64,000 bases of DNA from Annulohypoxylon bovei var. microspora (GCA_022836615.1 MU405245.1:62001-126000), one strand, 5' to 3'. Counted from the first letter of the stretch, positions 42,446 to 55,953 are shown. Notes: generated by a model not told the origin, from the letters alone. Numbers and translations: made by a program.

Positions 42446-45400
42446 ATGCCTACGGCCACAGATGGCCCGACAGTTGCCCTGTCTTGTATGTCTTCTTCTT
42501 CTTCTATAGCAAGAACGAGATTGCGATATTGGATACTAATACGAAATAAACAGTCGCCAATAACTTCTGGGGCAAAGATGACGCCGGTGTAGGACCATTG
42601 CTCGATCGCATGGCCTCTGCGAAACAGACCAGCGACGAGCTCAGATCTTTCTACAGTGGTAAGCTTCATTCCGCCTCTTCTTGCCACTCCATTAAGCTAA
42701 TAAAATTGATTCAACTAGCCCGCGCCTCTATCGAAGATGAATACGCCCGAAAGCTTATGTCGTTATGTCGAAAACCCCTAGGTACACATGAGACGGGGAG
42801 TCTGAAGGTTTCGCTAGATACCGTCCGAGGAGAGGTTGAATCTATATCCAAACAGCATGCCGGCATCGCAGCCCAGATGAAGACCGAATTGGAAGAGCCG
42901 TTGGCCGCCTTTGCAGGAGGGATGAAAGAAAGACGCAAAATCATCCAAAACACGGTAGAAAAGCTTCTCAAGATCAAAATACAACAAACGAACTTGGTCA
43001 ACAAGGTTAGTGATATAATAGCATCATCACCATGATAGGAGTCCGATAGCTAACTATAGATTTCCCGTAGACCCGCGATCGTTACGAAAACGATTGCTTG
43101 AAAATCAAGGGCTACTTGGCCCAAGGACACATGGTCATGGGCCAAGAAGAGAGGAAGAATAAGGCTAGATTGGAAAAGACACAGATCAGCCTTGCTACGT
43201 CCAATACCGAGTACGAAAGTGCGGTTAAGGTTCTCGAAGAGACAACCGCTAGATGGAACAGGGAGTGGAAGGCCGCTGCCGACAAATTCCAGGATCTCGA
43301 AGAAGAGAGACTGGATTTTACAAAGAGCAGCTTGTGGACCTTCGCTAACATCGCATCTACTGTGTGCGTTAGTGACGACGCATCATGCGAGAAGATCCGC
43401 CTGTCTCTCGAGAAGATGGATGTCGAAAAGGATATAATCCACTTCATTAGCGAAAGGGGAACTGGCCAGGAGATTCCCGACCCGCCTAAATATATCAACT
43501 TCTGCCGTGGAGATGTAGATGATCACCAGTCAGAGATCTCCGATGATGATGCTTACTCGGTAGCACAATTCCCACGAAGCATCAACCCTGCATTCCGCAC
43601 CTCTTCACCTCAACCATCTACCTTCGAATCGCATCATGATCCCAATTCGGCTCTCGCTCGGAACTTAGCACATGAACCTCCCGTGGCTGCCCTTGCCCCC
43701 CTTGCCAGAGAGCCAGCGATATCACCACAGAAGGCCCCGGTGACTACGATGGTTCAACAGGACCGCCGCCGAGGAAACGACTTGCAACAATACCCACGTA
43801 GCATTAACCCCGGCTTCAGGGCTCCATCACCCCAGCCATCTACCTACGAATCTCATCATGATCCTAATTCTGCACTTGCTCGAGATCTTCAACGGCGAGA
43901 ACCCAATCCCCCTGCCTCCCGGGATGTATTGCCTCGGGATATTGCTCCTCGAGATATTGTTCCTCGAGAGCTACAACGCAATGATCCTTCCCTTTCCTTT
44001 TCCCGAGACATACAGCGTCATGAACCCGAGTTATCCCTTTCTAGGGATCTACAAAGGCAAGATGTCCAGCGACAAGAATTACAACGCCAAGAATTACAGC
44101 GCCGAGAGTTAGAACGTCAAGAGCTTGAAAGACAAGAGCTCGAACGTCAAGAGCTCGAACGTCAGGAGTTGGAACGTCAAGAAATACAGCGAGATATACA
44201 GCGACAGGAGCTACAGCGTCAAGAGCTGCAACGCCATGAACCTACTCCTCCCGTAGCTCGAGAACTACCACGCAATGAATATCCGCCACTCTCCAACAGG
44301 GACCCGGTCGTACAGAAACATAAAACCTCCGGATCTATCTCTGGGTCTATCATGTCGCAAGAAAGACGAAAAGGAAGTACTGGAATGCAGCAGCAACAAC
44401 AGTATGAGGCTTCCCATTTCGCACCTGTCCCTCATGATCCGTACCCCATGGACGGTATGACGATGCTTTGCCGCACAGATGGTATGAATTCGGCTACGAG
44501 CTCGAATTTGTCTGCGAGGCCATCAAGCCGCGACGACAACAGCGAATACTCAAACCCGACATCTTTCTCTAGTCAGGAGCCAGCAAGTGGCAAGGTATCT
44601 CCCGTGAAACAGGAACCAGAACCTATAATAGCACCACAACCTGAAAAGCGGATGATGAAAAAGAAGAGCGGATTTTTCCAGAATCACAGTCCGTTCCGCA
44701 GAAAGAGTGTCAAGGAAACGCAGCAGCCGATACAAACGTCTAACAGAAATACATGGGGCCCTGCTGCTCGAACTCCCCAGGCTTCTCCGACTAAGATTCA
44801 AACACAGACCCAGAGTACGCCGACTTCTCGACGCCCTCAGGCCTATCAGCCCCCAAAACCGGCCCCAGAGCCCCAGAGTATAATTCCGGACAGAGCGGAG
44901 AGAACAGCCAGCCCTGATCCTATCGATGCGAATGCAAGTCTAGCATTAAATGTAGGGCAGAACGTATTCCATGTCGCAAATACCGATAAGCGCAACAAGG
45001 CCAGCGATAGTAAACCACCCACACAGGAGGAAGACCCCATCGCGTTAGCTTTAGCAGAACTTAAGGGTGTCACTAGCAACAAGCAGCCCGCGTCACGAAT
45101 TTCGGCTGATCACTACCATGGTATCGCTACGCCTGCACCCGATCGATCTCAGAATATGTCCCGTTCCGTGCCTACCCCTAGGGGAAGCGGTGATGTGGCC
45201 GCCGCCGTGAGAGGGACACCACCGCCGTCATACGACCAGCAAGTTACTGCAGTGCAGAGGCTCGGAGTTCCACCGCCCGCAGTCACGTCCAAGGCAATGC
45301 AAGAGGCATCGCGGAAGTACGTAGAGCAGACGAGGGACATGTTCAGCGCTAAGCGCCCTGGATCCGGAGCGTATACTAGTGGTACACAATCTTCTAAATA

Positions 45401-46286
45401 TTCACGGCCTACAACCAGGGGCAGTGATATGCCTCGCGCAACATCTCCGGCTGCTCCGCGCAGCGCTTCTCCTCGACCCGGAATGCATCCGGACACACGT
45501 CAAAGCCACCGGTCGGTATCGCCGAACCCGTACAGCACCAGTCAAACACGAAACTCACCAGCAGCTTCGCCCAGCTCGTATGGCGGGACTCGGAACTCGC
45601 CGCAACCAGCATCGCCAGTTTCACCAATGTCATATGGCGGTGCTCGGCAGCAAGCCTCGCCGCAGCCTGCCATGTCCGTAAAGCGAGGGTCGGATCAGGG
45701 ATACTACAGACATAACAACTCGTCAGCTACTTCGATAAGAGCGCCTTCTCCATCTCCATATAGGGGCGATTACAGCCGACCAACTAGTAGAGCTGGCGAG
45801 ATGGCTATGCAGCTTGCTCCGGTTGGTGGAGATGGGTCGGTCTACGGCGGATCGATGCGAGGACGGGGTAACGGTAGACCCGATACGAGTTCAAGCTCGA
45901 GGGCCATGACCGGAGCTATGACTTTCTACGATGGACGAGACCCTATAGCAGAGAGCTCGAGACAGCGAAGCAAGAGCGTGGCGGACCCCAGTCGACAGTA
46001 CACGCCAGATGGTCGCGCTATCTTACATTATGGTAGGTTTCTATTACTTTCACTTTTTTCCTCCCTAAATAATCGGCAAATATTCCGTACGGGAACTAAC
46101 TATTTGATAGCTCGAGCATTATACATGTACCAACCAGCTATTCCTGAGGAGCTTGGATTTGCCAAAGGTGATACCTTGGCCGTCCTTCGACACCAGGACG
46201 ATGGATGGTGGGAAGCTGAGATACACTCTGGACAAGGCGTTGGTAGAAGCGGGCTAGTGCCTAGCAATTATCTACAGCCATGTTAA
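42446..46286 (+). CDS. F-BAR and SH3 domain protein (Cdc15/Imp2-type cytokinesis scaffold)
   Basis: Exons 42446-42485, 42554-42658, 42719-43005, 43071-46032 and 46111-46286 give about 1189 residues. The F-BAR domain starts at SFANNFWGKDDAGVGPLLDR and continues through helical charged sequence to about residue 280 (PPKYINFCRGD). A long disordered Pro/Ser/Gln-rich region follows, with two copies of an RSINP-[AG]-FR-..-SPQPST-[FY]-ESHHDPNSALAR motif and a tract of about 18 RQEL/RQE pentad repeats. The C-terminus is an SH3 domain (ALYMYQPAIPEELGFAKGDTL...DDGWWEAE...GLVPSNYL). Such proteins bend membrane and recruit actomyosin ring partners at septa. Note that the last intron (46033-46110) is open in frame, so a model that ignores it would insert 26 residues before the SH3 domain. 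Confidence 0.93.
44068..44236 (+). repeat. RQEL(E/Q) pentad coding repeat inside the F-BAR protein
   Basis: Tandem 15 bp units (CGTCAAGAGCTCGAA-like) encode repeated RQELE/RQELQ pentads. Sequence is similar but not identical among units. The encoded segment would be a charged helix or coiled coil. Confidence 0.8.
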
Positions 46287-46852
46287 AACATCATGAGGGG
46301 AGAGGGGTTCATTTTCATTGGTTTTGATCTTGGTTGACGGCGGTTGACGAGACAAAGATTGATGTCTAGACGTATGTCAAGAGGGAGACGACATGAGTAT
46401 ATATGTATGACCACGAAGGCAGGCAGGCAGGTGGATGATTTTTTTTTTCTTGCTTGTTGAAAGCTCTTTGCCATGACTTTTGCCAAAGCAAGTTTGGTTG
46501 TACGCGTTTAGGGGAAGCATTCAATGTAAGTCATTGCTCATTACCTGTTAAACAGGGTCATTAAAGGACTTCGGAGTTGATACGAAATTGCATTTGATAC
46601 ATAATTGAACTTCGTGGCCTTTATAAATGGTGCCAGTATTAGTTCCATAATATCGCCGAATATCTACTATGAAGTGGAGTGAGTGCACCTATGTAAGCAT
46701 TAATAGGTCATTAATAGGTACAGTGTTGACGTTGATTATAAAATAATACAAAAAGGTTATGGTTAACTTCCCCAATCAATTAGACTTAAAGCCTCGATAG
46801 CTTCAAAGTTAATCATTTTGACAGATCGATATTAACATTTCTAAGGTTTGAA
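46287..46852. other. Intergenic
   Basis: 3' region of the F-BAR gene and promoter of the seipin gene; AT-rich with a poly-T run at 46439-46448. No gene seen. Confidence 0.5.
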
Positions 46853-48475
46853 ATGGACGATACTTGGGCAACTGGATGGGGAGGAGACGATGACGTTGAA
46901 GGAAGTTGGAGTTGGCGCGAGAATGGCAGGAGCGGTAGCGGCGTGTCGGCTGCCAAGAGCTCCGTCAAGAGCTTTGACGTAGCAACTAAAGCCACCAATA
47001 ACCAAAACCAAAACACCTTCACATGCCTCAACTCACCCAGGTCCAACGCGGCCAAATCTTGGCCTCTTGTGATCCCGGCCTGGAATTTTGTTACTACTAC
47101 CGCTTCTACTCCCTCGTCGCCTAGGGACATACATTTTGGAAAATCAAGAGGTCATACGCCTAATGGCACTTCTACTTTATTTACTAAAATGGTTAGTCTT
47201 ACTCAAATTCATATTCGCACCACTGCGCGAATGTTTATTTTAGGCATTCCTTAGCTAATAGTATAACATCTATAGCAATATGTAAAGGGCTCGTACAGAG
47301 CCGCGACGTCTCCGGCGGCCAAGAGAACGTACCTCAGTGCCGCGCTGTTCTTCGCCGCGTCCTTGGCGCTACTATGTATTGCTGCCCTAGCTTATCCCGT
47401 CTTCTATTACAATTATGTGCCTAAGAAGGTCATATCAATTCCGGTACATCTACAATACGAGTAAGGATATCTTTTACTTCTCTTAAATACCCCTTGTGGT
47501 TTTATGAATTAATATGTGGTATGGTTTAGTTCTGGTCTCAATCCATATGGCGTCATATCACTCTCCTCGAATCTTATGCTCGAACAGGCATACGACGTAT
47601 CCGTCGAGCTGACAGTACCACGATCGCCTACTAATCTACAGAGGGGCAACTTCATGGTTGCGCTGTTCGCGATGAAATCAATTCCAGATAACCCGGCTTT
47701 TACCTTCTCCTTCTCTAAAGCAATTGAAGATTTATATGTCCATGTGAGGGAGGACAACGTCGTCTTCATGAGCCGCCGGCCCACGCTCATCCCATACGCA
47801 GATCCGTTCGTGAGTATGGCGTCACGCGTCTTGTTCTTGTTCTATCATATCTTATATCCCGGCCAAGGGGAGACAACAACACTCAGGGTCCCGATGGGTG
47901 AGCTAGTTGAGTTCAGGGATGTGCTCCCGCTGAGTTTCTTGCTTGATGTACAGGCCGGACAGACACTCCAGGTGTATTCGGCTACCGTCACGCTTGTAGC
48001 CCGACTAACGGGGATCCGCTGGGCTATGTACAATCACCGTATCATCTCGTTCGCGGTGTGCACAACCGTCTTCTGGATCGCTGAGATGCTTTCGGCGGGG
48101 TTTGCGTGGCTTCTTCTGGGCCTTTTCATCTCCGGCCAAAAGCCTGCGGCCCCTGGGAACGACCAGGACGTTGTATTTGGAGATGACCCTTGGATGGGCC
48201 CGCCGCCCGTCCATAAAGCTTCCTTTCGCGACGAAATCTCAGACTCCGAGAGTGAAGGAGACGAGGGGGTCAAGAAAGAGGAGAGCGACGACGACGATGA
48301 TAAAGATGCAGGGATCAAAGAAGAGAGCCCGGAACGGGAGACGTTGCTGGATCAGCCTGCGGATGACGAGGAAGATGGTGATGATGCTTGGAGGGAGTCA
48401 GGTGGCGGAACGAGCTTTAGTCACGAGAAGGGGGGCAGTCTACGCAGGCGGTCGTCACGGGGCAGGACTCGATGA
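46853..48475 (+). CDS. Seipin-family lipid-droplet protein
   Basis: Exons 46853-47191, 47276-47460 and 47530-48475 join in frame to 489 residues. The core has an N-terminal membrane helix (LFFAASLALLCIAALAYPVF), the luminal seipin beta-sandwich (IPVHLQYDSGLNPYG, NLMLEQAYDVSVELTVPRSP, NFMVALFA, RRPTLIPYADP) and a second helix (FAVCTTVFWIAEMLSAGFAW), then a very acidic Ser/Asp/Glu tail. Seipin organises ER-lipid droplet contacts. The start is uncertain: a Met lies directly before intron 1 at 47189, which would give a 377-residue protein of classic layout (MQYVKGSYRAAT..). The upstream 112 codons beginning MDDTWATGWGGDDD are open and non-repetitive but may be 5' leader. Confidence 0.88.
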
Positions 48476-49791
48476 GGTTATTCAATAGGGGACTAGATGT
48501 CTGAAAGTGAATTGTCCAGCTGGTGTTCCTTACTCTCTACATAACACAGATACCACTTATTGTTATTGTGAATCAAATATTCAAATAATTGGAGGTTTCA
48601 ATGGTGTAAGGAATAAATATCCAACATCTAGCTAGGTACCTAGTAGGTATAGATGTAGGTATATTCAATTAATTCCCCTGTTCCCTCTGGTGCATACGTG
48701 CGAACTGTACAGTGTGAATACATATATATACCTAAGTAGAGTAGTATGGAGAGTATTACATAATCCACAATAATGGACTTCGTACCTTCCTTAGCACGGC
48801 CAGACAGCACATCACAGCAGCTTTGACGTGTTCAGGTGACGAGGGTGGTTCCCAGAAGCGCGGTCAGCCAATCAACGTGATTCACCAACTCCCCCGCCAT
48901 GGTCAACAACCGAACCAGCGACTCGACCTGAACCTTTCTTATTGCAACTTTCAACATTTTGCCTCTTATTACCAAATGCACATGTACAAGCGTCCAGCCA
49001 TAGGCCGCTGGCATTGCATTTACTAATTAAACCATTTACACCTATTCAATTTTATTTGTCGACGAGGCATTCTACGGACGAGTACATACTAGTAACCTGG
49101 GCACAACAGGCACAACAAGGCACAATACTTTTCGAGTCGAATTTCGACCGACGTCCTCTAACACAAAACCTGGTACAGTACCTTAGGACCTAGTTTGCAA
49201 CGTCTTCTTCTCTCACTCGCCCGCCCTTGTTAAACCATATTTTGAACTGGGCTCGAACTAGAAACGTGAACCAAAACGAAAACAATAAATTTTCCTATTA
49301 TCGAAAACCCGGACACCCAGGTAGAAAAAGCAAATACCCGCGGGACATACAGTTTTTAGTGGTCGACGATTACCTATTCCTCTATTCTTTATATAACTAG
49401 ACCGCGAGGAATTCTAGCACACCGCCGAAAAGTGTGCAAATTACTTTCCTTTACTGCCCAAGTTCCGGCCTCGTTCCCACCGCTCATTTTCTTTACCCTA
49501 CAAACTCCCACCTACGGTCCGGCCCCGGTCCTAGACCGACAGTTACCGACCTTCTTAGAGATCGATCGAACCAAAGTTCAACGTCGTCTAATCAAACTTG
49601 CCTTGTCTTGTCTGCAACAAAAAAAAACTCCCAGACTTTTTTTTTCGAACCAAGCTCATACGCATTGTTCACCGGCCCCGGACATTTCTTCGGACGCGGA
49701 CGCGGACACGGACACGATAGAAACAATCTTCCTATCGCCTGACTAATCTTTTCTCTACACCGCCCAACACTACACTTAACGATCCGTCACG
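48476..49791. other. Long intergenic/5' leader region
   Basis: A CTAGGTACCTAG palindrome is at 48632-48643. Pyrimidine-rich sequence from about 49400 to 49790, including poly-T and poly-A runs near 49618-49650, looks like the promoter and 5' UTR of the next gene. No gene seen. Confidence 0.5.
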
Positions 49792-51638
49792 ATGCCCTGC
49801 TTCAAGGGCATCGCCGTCAGCATTCATGCAAACTCTTCCCCATTGCCAGAATATGGCCTGCAGAAGCAGTCTCGCATGTCTCGCATCAGTACTTATATTC
49901 CTGTACCACAGCCTCAGCTGAACCCTGACACTTCTAAACACGAGGCCGCCAAATTTGCCATCTCCATAACGTTATTGACACCCGGCCACGAAATTCCTTA
50001 CACAACTCCGAAGCCCACTGCAACTAATCCCCACCCAAGACCTCTCTATGCGGGACCTCTGCCGTCAACAACCTCCGATTCCTCGAAGCATGCCAACACT
50101 GTCACACCGTACATTCCCATGACAAATTCCGAGAATGAGACCATCGCAGCGTACATCTACTTTGACGGACGAGCTAAAGAAGAGGTTGCCACTCTATTAC
50201 GACCAGGAGAAGAGACATGGGTTAATAGTCGCTGGGTTCAAGTTCCCGAGCTTGAAGGTGGTGGACTAGCCGAGCGAGAATTCCTATTCCGCGAGGTTGG
50301 GTTAGAACGATGGCTAAACGGCCTAGATCTTAAGGGACATGATGCCGCAGAGAAGGTGGAGCGTCGAAGACAGAAGTTTGAGAGACGCCATCGCCGTCAC
50401 AGATCTACCCCCAACGGCGGTGATGTTGACGCAGAGAAACCCACTCGAACTCGAGATACTCTAGCCTACGGATCCGAGGACCAGTCGCCGCTAGTGAGCC
50501 CGTCTGACTCGGATGATGATCCGATGTCCGATGACGACGAACCCCCCGAGGCTACTGGCCAAATTAAAGTAGCCATGTTTCGCGTAATAGCATCTGGCGA
50601 GATCAAGAAGGGAGAGTACTCGCCTCAATTCGACGCCCATGACGATGATGATGAGAGTGACAGCGGAACCAAAGGCGGTACCAATGGGGCGATCGATGCC
50701 GACGTAGAGCATACCACTAGTTTCGCTAAGCCTAAGACGCTTGACCCTAAGACGATCAGCACTCAGACGGTAACCGGTATAGATGGGCCGGATAAGCCCT
50801 ATGCAGTATTCACGTTCTTCTATCGTGGTCAACGTAAGAAACTCCCCTTTCAGCTTAACGGCTCCTAGACACTAACATATATCCAGGTCAACTTTCCAAG
50901 ATGGGATTATTCCCCACTTCCAAAGCTGACCAGAAGGCACCAGGCGTCAAGCGACGATCGACCCAACTCGATTTCTCAGGTCTTGGTCCGTTGAAGTCTA
51001 CTGGCACCGTGGGATTCTCCGCCTTCAGAGATCAGGGGGCCGAGGAAGCTAAGAGGCGAAAGGCTCGTAGAAAAAGCGGTACTAACGGCAACCTCATGGA
51101 TGAGGATAGCGATGATGAAGATAACGACTTTGATCCTCTCACCAAGATGGTCGAAAGTGAGGATAAGGACATCAAAACTCACCTGGCACCGGAGGATGCC
51201 AAAGTTGCTGGGGAGTTACAAGCTGGTATTGATCGAATTCGCGTATGTTATATCTCTTGATAGTTGTGTAATTTCTAGTCACTAACCGTCACGTTACAGC
51301 TAAAGCGACAGCACTCTATGGATCCCGACGCCTCAGTAGCATCAAGTTCTGGAAAGTCACCCAGCGCTGGCCCTAACGCCGAGGAAGCCACGCCTGCAGA
51401 TTCTTCATTGAACAATCAGGCCGTCCCCAGCTCTGTGGCGAACTTGCTTTCTCAAGCTTTCAATGGGGATTCGACAGTTGGAAGTCCACTGAAGAAGCAA
51501 CGTGCAGACGATGAAGAGACACCGGATCGCTCTATCAATTTCCCGTCAGCCTTGGGTGATGTGTTAGGCAGAGCTATGGCGGACCAGCAAAAAAAGGAAG
51601 AGCAGGTCAAAGTTGAGATCGAGGACGAGGAGCTATAG
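49792..51638 (+). CDS. DUF7918-type hypothetical protein
   Basis: Exons 49792-50833, 50887-51242 and 51300-51638 give about 578 residues. The N-terminal domain (MPCFKGIAVSIHAN, then IAAYIYFDGRAKEE, WVNSRWVQVPELEGGGLAEREFLFREVGLE) is a conserved fungal module I associate with DUF7918, whose function is unknown. It continues in VAMFRVIASGEIKKGEY and PYAVFTFFYRGQRQL. Between and after these are acidic and basic low-complexity segments; the tail has nuclear-type basic runs (EEAKRRKARRKS). No membrane segment or enzyme motif is seen. Likely a nuclear or cytosolic conserved protein. Confidence 0.8.
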
Positions 51639-52646
51639 GATACTACTCCACCCTCTAACTCTTCATATACCGTTGAAATGATTGAATCCATGATTTCATG
51701 TCGTCGGCCAGGGATATAATTCGCATAACCACTTCACGCATTCACCACAACCTAAGCAACTCCGAAACCCAAGAATCTACGGATTTAGACGTCGAGCTTG
51801 ATGAAGCGGAATGATAGAACTTTGAATGTCGCAAGTGGACGAAGCTACCTCGGATATAGAGTGACTACGTCATATTGTGAGGTCTTTGTTGAGCAGAAAT
51901 ACCGATATCCTACACAACATGAAAAACATCAACATCAACATTATACAACTAGGAACTACGGTGTGCTGAGAGACAAAAGATTCCGATAGCAGATGGCCAA
52001 CCCTATCGGGAATTATGGGCTTGGACAGAAAATGGTCGGGTTGGTTGGCCTGACTAAATGAGTTGTATTATGGTCGGTGAGGTGACTACCTATTTCCCTA
52101 GGACGGCTATGTGTTTCCCTAGGATAGGTAGTCGTGTTGGACTTGCAAACTTCTCTTCTCGGGGCGTTCTTTTTTTAGAGAAAATACCCAGACAACAAAT
52201 GAAACGAGCTAGCAACTGCGAGGTTGCGTGTGGCTTTTAATATAATCGGAGTCTTGCTGCGTGAATGTTGTAATCGCGATGCCATAGAGATATGTCCCAT
52301 TGAGTAGAGTGCATTTCTTACCATATTCGTAGGCGAATTAGGTATTCACAGGATATCTTGCAATTTATACAACGTTATAAACTATCTAGATATTTTTTCT
52401 TGTTTCTAAGGGTATTAAGGGGGCCGGTCCTATATTGTTATCGGCGGCATTTCAAAAGCGCAAGGCGGGGGTTCCACACACCTTAGCCACTTATCTCATA
52501 GCTACCTATACCGTAGCCTTCAGATACATTAACTTTCAGATACGGCTTCGCTTCTCCAATTCATAAGCGCAGCAACTTGGCATCCGGAAGCGCCTCGCCA
52601 TCGATTTCAATCGTCTTTGACGCAACTTACCGTATCTGCGTAGGAG
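51639..52646. other. Intergenic, no gene seen
   Basis: AT-rich. CCTAGGA words recur at 52096-52124. Promoter of the beta-lactamase-type gene at the right. Confidence 0.5.
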
Positions 52647-54732
52647 ATGAGACTCGCTGCGGCGACGGCAGCGCTCTCGCTATCAATCGCGGTTCTCGCA
52701 CAGCGCCAACAAGGACAGGAGGTCTTGTCCGGCAGCATGGGAGGGGGTGCCGGAAACAACCCGCTCGATGACGGGTTCGGCGCTTTTGTGCGGGATGCGC
52801 TCGAGCGATGGCACGTCCCCGGAATGGCCGTTGCGGTAGTTGATGGGGAGGAGACTTGGACTAATGTTGGTTGGGTTCTTTCTTCTTTTCGATCTTTGAC
52901 TTGATTTTAGAAATAGGGGTTTTGTTCGATGCTAATTGCTTGGTTGAATGTTACGTAGTCGTAGTTATAGGAATGGGAGGAAGAGGAAAGAATATGAAGG
53001 GGTTTCTATTTCGTTTACGACGGGCTCCTAAGCTATGGTTTCCTACACAGGTAGTCTATAAGAGCTTCATACTAGCTACTCTATTAGGATACACTACTAT
53101 AGAGACGCATCCCAAGCTAACATGAACACACAGGGTTACGGCATCTCCAGCTTCCCCTCCACCCCCGTGACGCCCTCAACGCTGTTCTACACCGGCAGCA
53201 CGACCAAGGCGTTCACGGCAGCCATCGTGGCCCTGCTCATCGCGTCGGGGGACCACACCTACTCCGGCGCCCCGCTGGGCTGGCAGACGCCCCTCGCGCA
53301 CCTGCTCCGCGACGACTTCGTCCTGGCCCCGGGCCAAGAGTGGGCCGCCGCCCACCTCACCCTCGAGGACGCGCTGTCGCACCGCACCGGCTTCCCGCGC
53401 CACGACAAGGCCCTCGGCCGCCGCTACGCGCCCGACGAGCACCCCGCTACCGTGCGCGACGTCGTCCGCGGCCTGAGGTACCTGCCGGCCGTCGCGGAGC
53501 CCCGCACGGTCTGGCGCTACTGCAATCTCATGTACATGGTCGTCGCGCACGCCGTTCAGGAGGTTACGGGCGAGTGGCTGGGCGATACGATGCGCGATCG
53601 CTTGTGGGCGCCCCTTGGGATGGATGATACGTTTTTGAGCGTCGGGCAGGCGATGGGGGCGGGGAGAGAGGTGGCTGGGGGGTATTATTGGGATTATCAG
53701 GCGGGTGGGGGCTTCGTGGAGGTCCCGAAGCTGGGGCTGGGGCTGGCGAGTGGGGCCGGGGGGATCGTGAGTAGCGTGGCGGATTATGCGAAGTGGGTTC
53801 GCTGCTTGATCGATGGTGATGGTGATGGTGATGGCAAAGAGAATGGTGAGGGGAGTGGGTGCGGGGTGCTGCCGAGGGAGGCGCATCGCGAGCTGAAGGC
53901 CGCGCGCGTTGTGCTGCCGCCGGAGAGTAGGAAGGGCTACGATGCGCCTCTGTCGTATGCGCTTGGCTGGCACGCGGGCACGTATAAGGGGCATAGGCTG
54001 TTTACGCATAGCGGCGGCATGGAGGCGTATGGCGCCTTGGTCTACTTCTTCCCGGACTTGAAGTATGGTGTCGTGACGCTGGGGAATACCGCCGTGTCGA
54101 GCAATGTGGTGGGCATGGAGCTCGTTTGGAAACTGATCGATGATAAATTGGGTATTGCGCAAGCGGATCGGTACGATTGGGCTGGCTTGTGAGTTATTCT
54201 TGAGGGGGACTCACTCCTTATCTCTCGTTTTGTTATTCTTCTGGTGTATGTATACGTGAGGCTAACTGTTCGTGACAGGGGAAATAAAACGATACAGAGC
54301 CAGCTCAAGCAGCCCGAGACGGCGGTGGAGGAATTATATCCAGAACGTGCTAATCAGCCGCTACCTCCCGCGCTTCGACTCCAGGAGTATGTCGGGGTTT
54401 ATTCTCACCCGGCGTACCAGACCATTACCCTAGAGTTAGTCGATACAGACGGCGCTACTACCACGAAGAACTCGGAAACGACAAGAGGTCCAAGAGGTCA
54501 ACTGAAGGCTGACCGCGGCAACATGGAGTGGCAGATGACATTCGAGTTCATCCACGTCTCGGGCGAGTTCTGGGCCGTGGTCATCGACATGCTGAACTCG
54601 CCCAACTCTCTCAACGGACAGCTGGCCCGCGCCGAGTTCGTGGTCGGCGTCAAGGGCAAGGTGGATAAGCTGAAGATGGAATTCCTGGAGGATGGGAGCG
54701 AGGGCGTTATTGAGTTTGATAAGATTGTTTAA
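52647..54732 (+). CDS. Secreted beta-lactamase-type serine hydrolase (class C/penicillin-binding fold)
   Basis: Exons 52647-52865, 53134-54188 and 54279-54732 give about 575 residues. An N-terminal signal peptide (MRLAAATAALSLSIAVLAQ) is followed by the serine beta-lactamase fold: SxxK in GSTTKAF, YxN in RYCNLMYMVVAHAV, and a third motif HSGG in place of KTG. A C-terminal lipocalin-like region follows (LQEYVGVYSHPAYQTITLEL, EFIHVSGEFW). Fungal members act as esterases, transesterases (LovD-like) or peptidases rather than antibiotic resistance enzymes. Exon 2 is strikingly GC-rich compared with its 268 bp intron, which is unusually long here and might hide a further small exon. A GAT-GGT repeat codes DGDGDGDG. 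Confidence 0.88.
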
Positions 54733-55953
54733 AATATCGCTGGTGGTGGAGGTACATTGTAGGGATTGGTTTAGCCTTACACAAGTGGATGGTTTTTGAA
54801 GAAATTCAGCATTGTTTTTCGGGACTTGATCCTCAAAGATGATAGGTATCTTATGATTTGTATAATCACTATTTAACCACTACTTTTTTTATGTATTTCC
54901 ACGCCTACCTGATGATGGGAGCAAACATGACAAACAGATGATTTGAGCCGCATGAATGCCCCGACTACGTATGATGACAAGCTCATTCCAAATCTAATGT
55001 AGCTGTAATGGTATTGGATATATATTGATTTGTATGGAACATCTTCATAGATGAGCACAATCATAATGATACAGACACACATTAGTCTATTGACACTAGC
55101 AACCTAGACAAAACAACCGACTGCAGCCAGAATCGGATACTAGAAGCATCTTCTCTCCTCGTAAATACGAAGTAAGAGCCACGGAGAGTTGTCAAGTCTC
55201 CCATCGAAGAATATCTCTTCGGACCTATCCAAAAAAAAACTGAGGCCGGCAACCTGTATAAGTTAGCGACGATGAACGCAACTAGATATAGCAGTAATGA
55301 AATATTCCAAATGTATTTAAGTCAGACTGTTGAGCTTGATTGGTTATTGAATCCACATGGGTGTTCAGTTGGCTGTTCTTAGAAGTGTTTTGATCATCAT
55401 TAAAATAGAAGGTTGATACTGAGAGAAAAAGAAAATAATACTTACACTTATTGCTAGCTATAGCTTAATGTACATATGTACAACGCTATATTCAGTGTTG
55501 GTAGGGCGGCAACATGCATGATGGTCTCGGGAAAGAGCATTCATAATAGTTTGTATGAACGTTGAAATAAAAATTTGTAGTGGATGGAAATAAATATGGC
55601 AGGAACGCCAAGCCAAGGACGAGGTTTTCCCGGTTGCGGTCACGTGATAGCTTCAAGATCCACTTTGCCTTAGTCAATGCCGCTAAGTCGCTCAACTGAC
55701 TTCACTTTAACGAACAACTTGGAACTCCAGTCCTTTGAACCGCAATAGACGGTACTAATCTCCACTCTACCTCGATAACCTACAACCTACATTAATCCAC
55801 TTCTCTACATTCCCTTCCCTAAGGAACCTACGATCATTCCGCCACCGACCCGAGGAGATATTGTCAAGGTATCAGAGAAGGATATAATAAGGAGAAAGGA
55901 CCGGACGAAAGGGAAACTCGAAAAAGCAACGGGTCAACCAAGCAAACAAAGTC
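54733..55953. other. Intergenic, no gene seen
   Basis: AT-rich with ATATAT-type runs (55017-55030) and a poly-A at 55231-55239. It includes the promoter and probable 5' UTR (from about 55740) of the complex I subunit gene. Confidence 0.5.

Noticed and set aside
53176..54162. 328-codon minus-strand open frame
   Set aside because: Antisense shadow of the serine hydrolase exon; Arg/Pro/His-rich text typical of codon bias.
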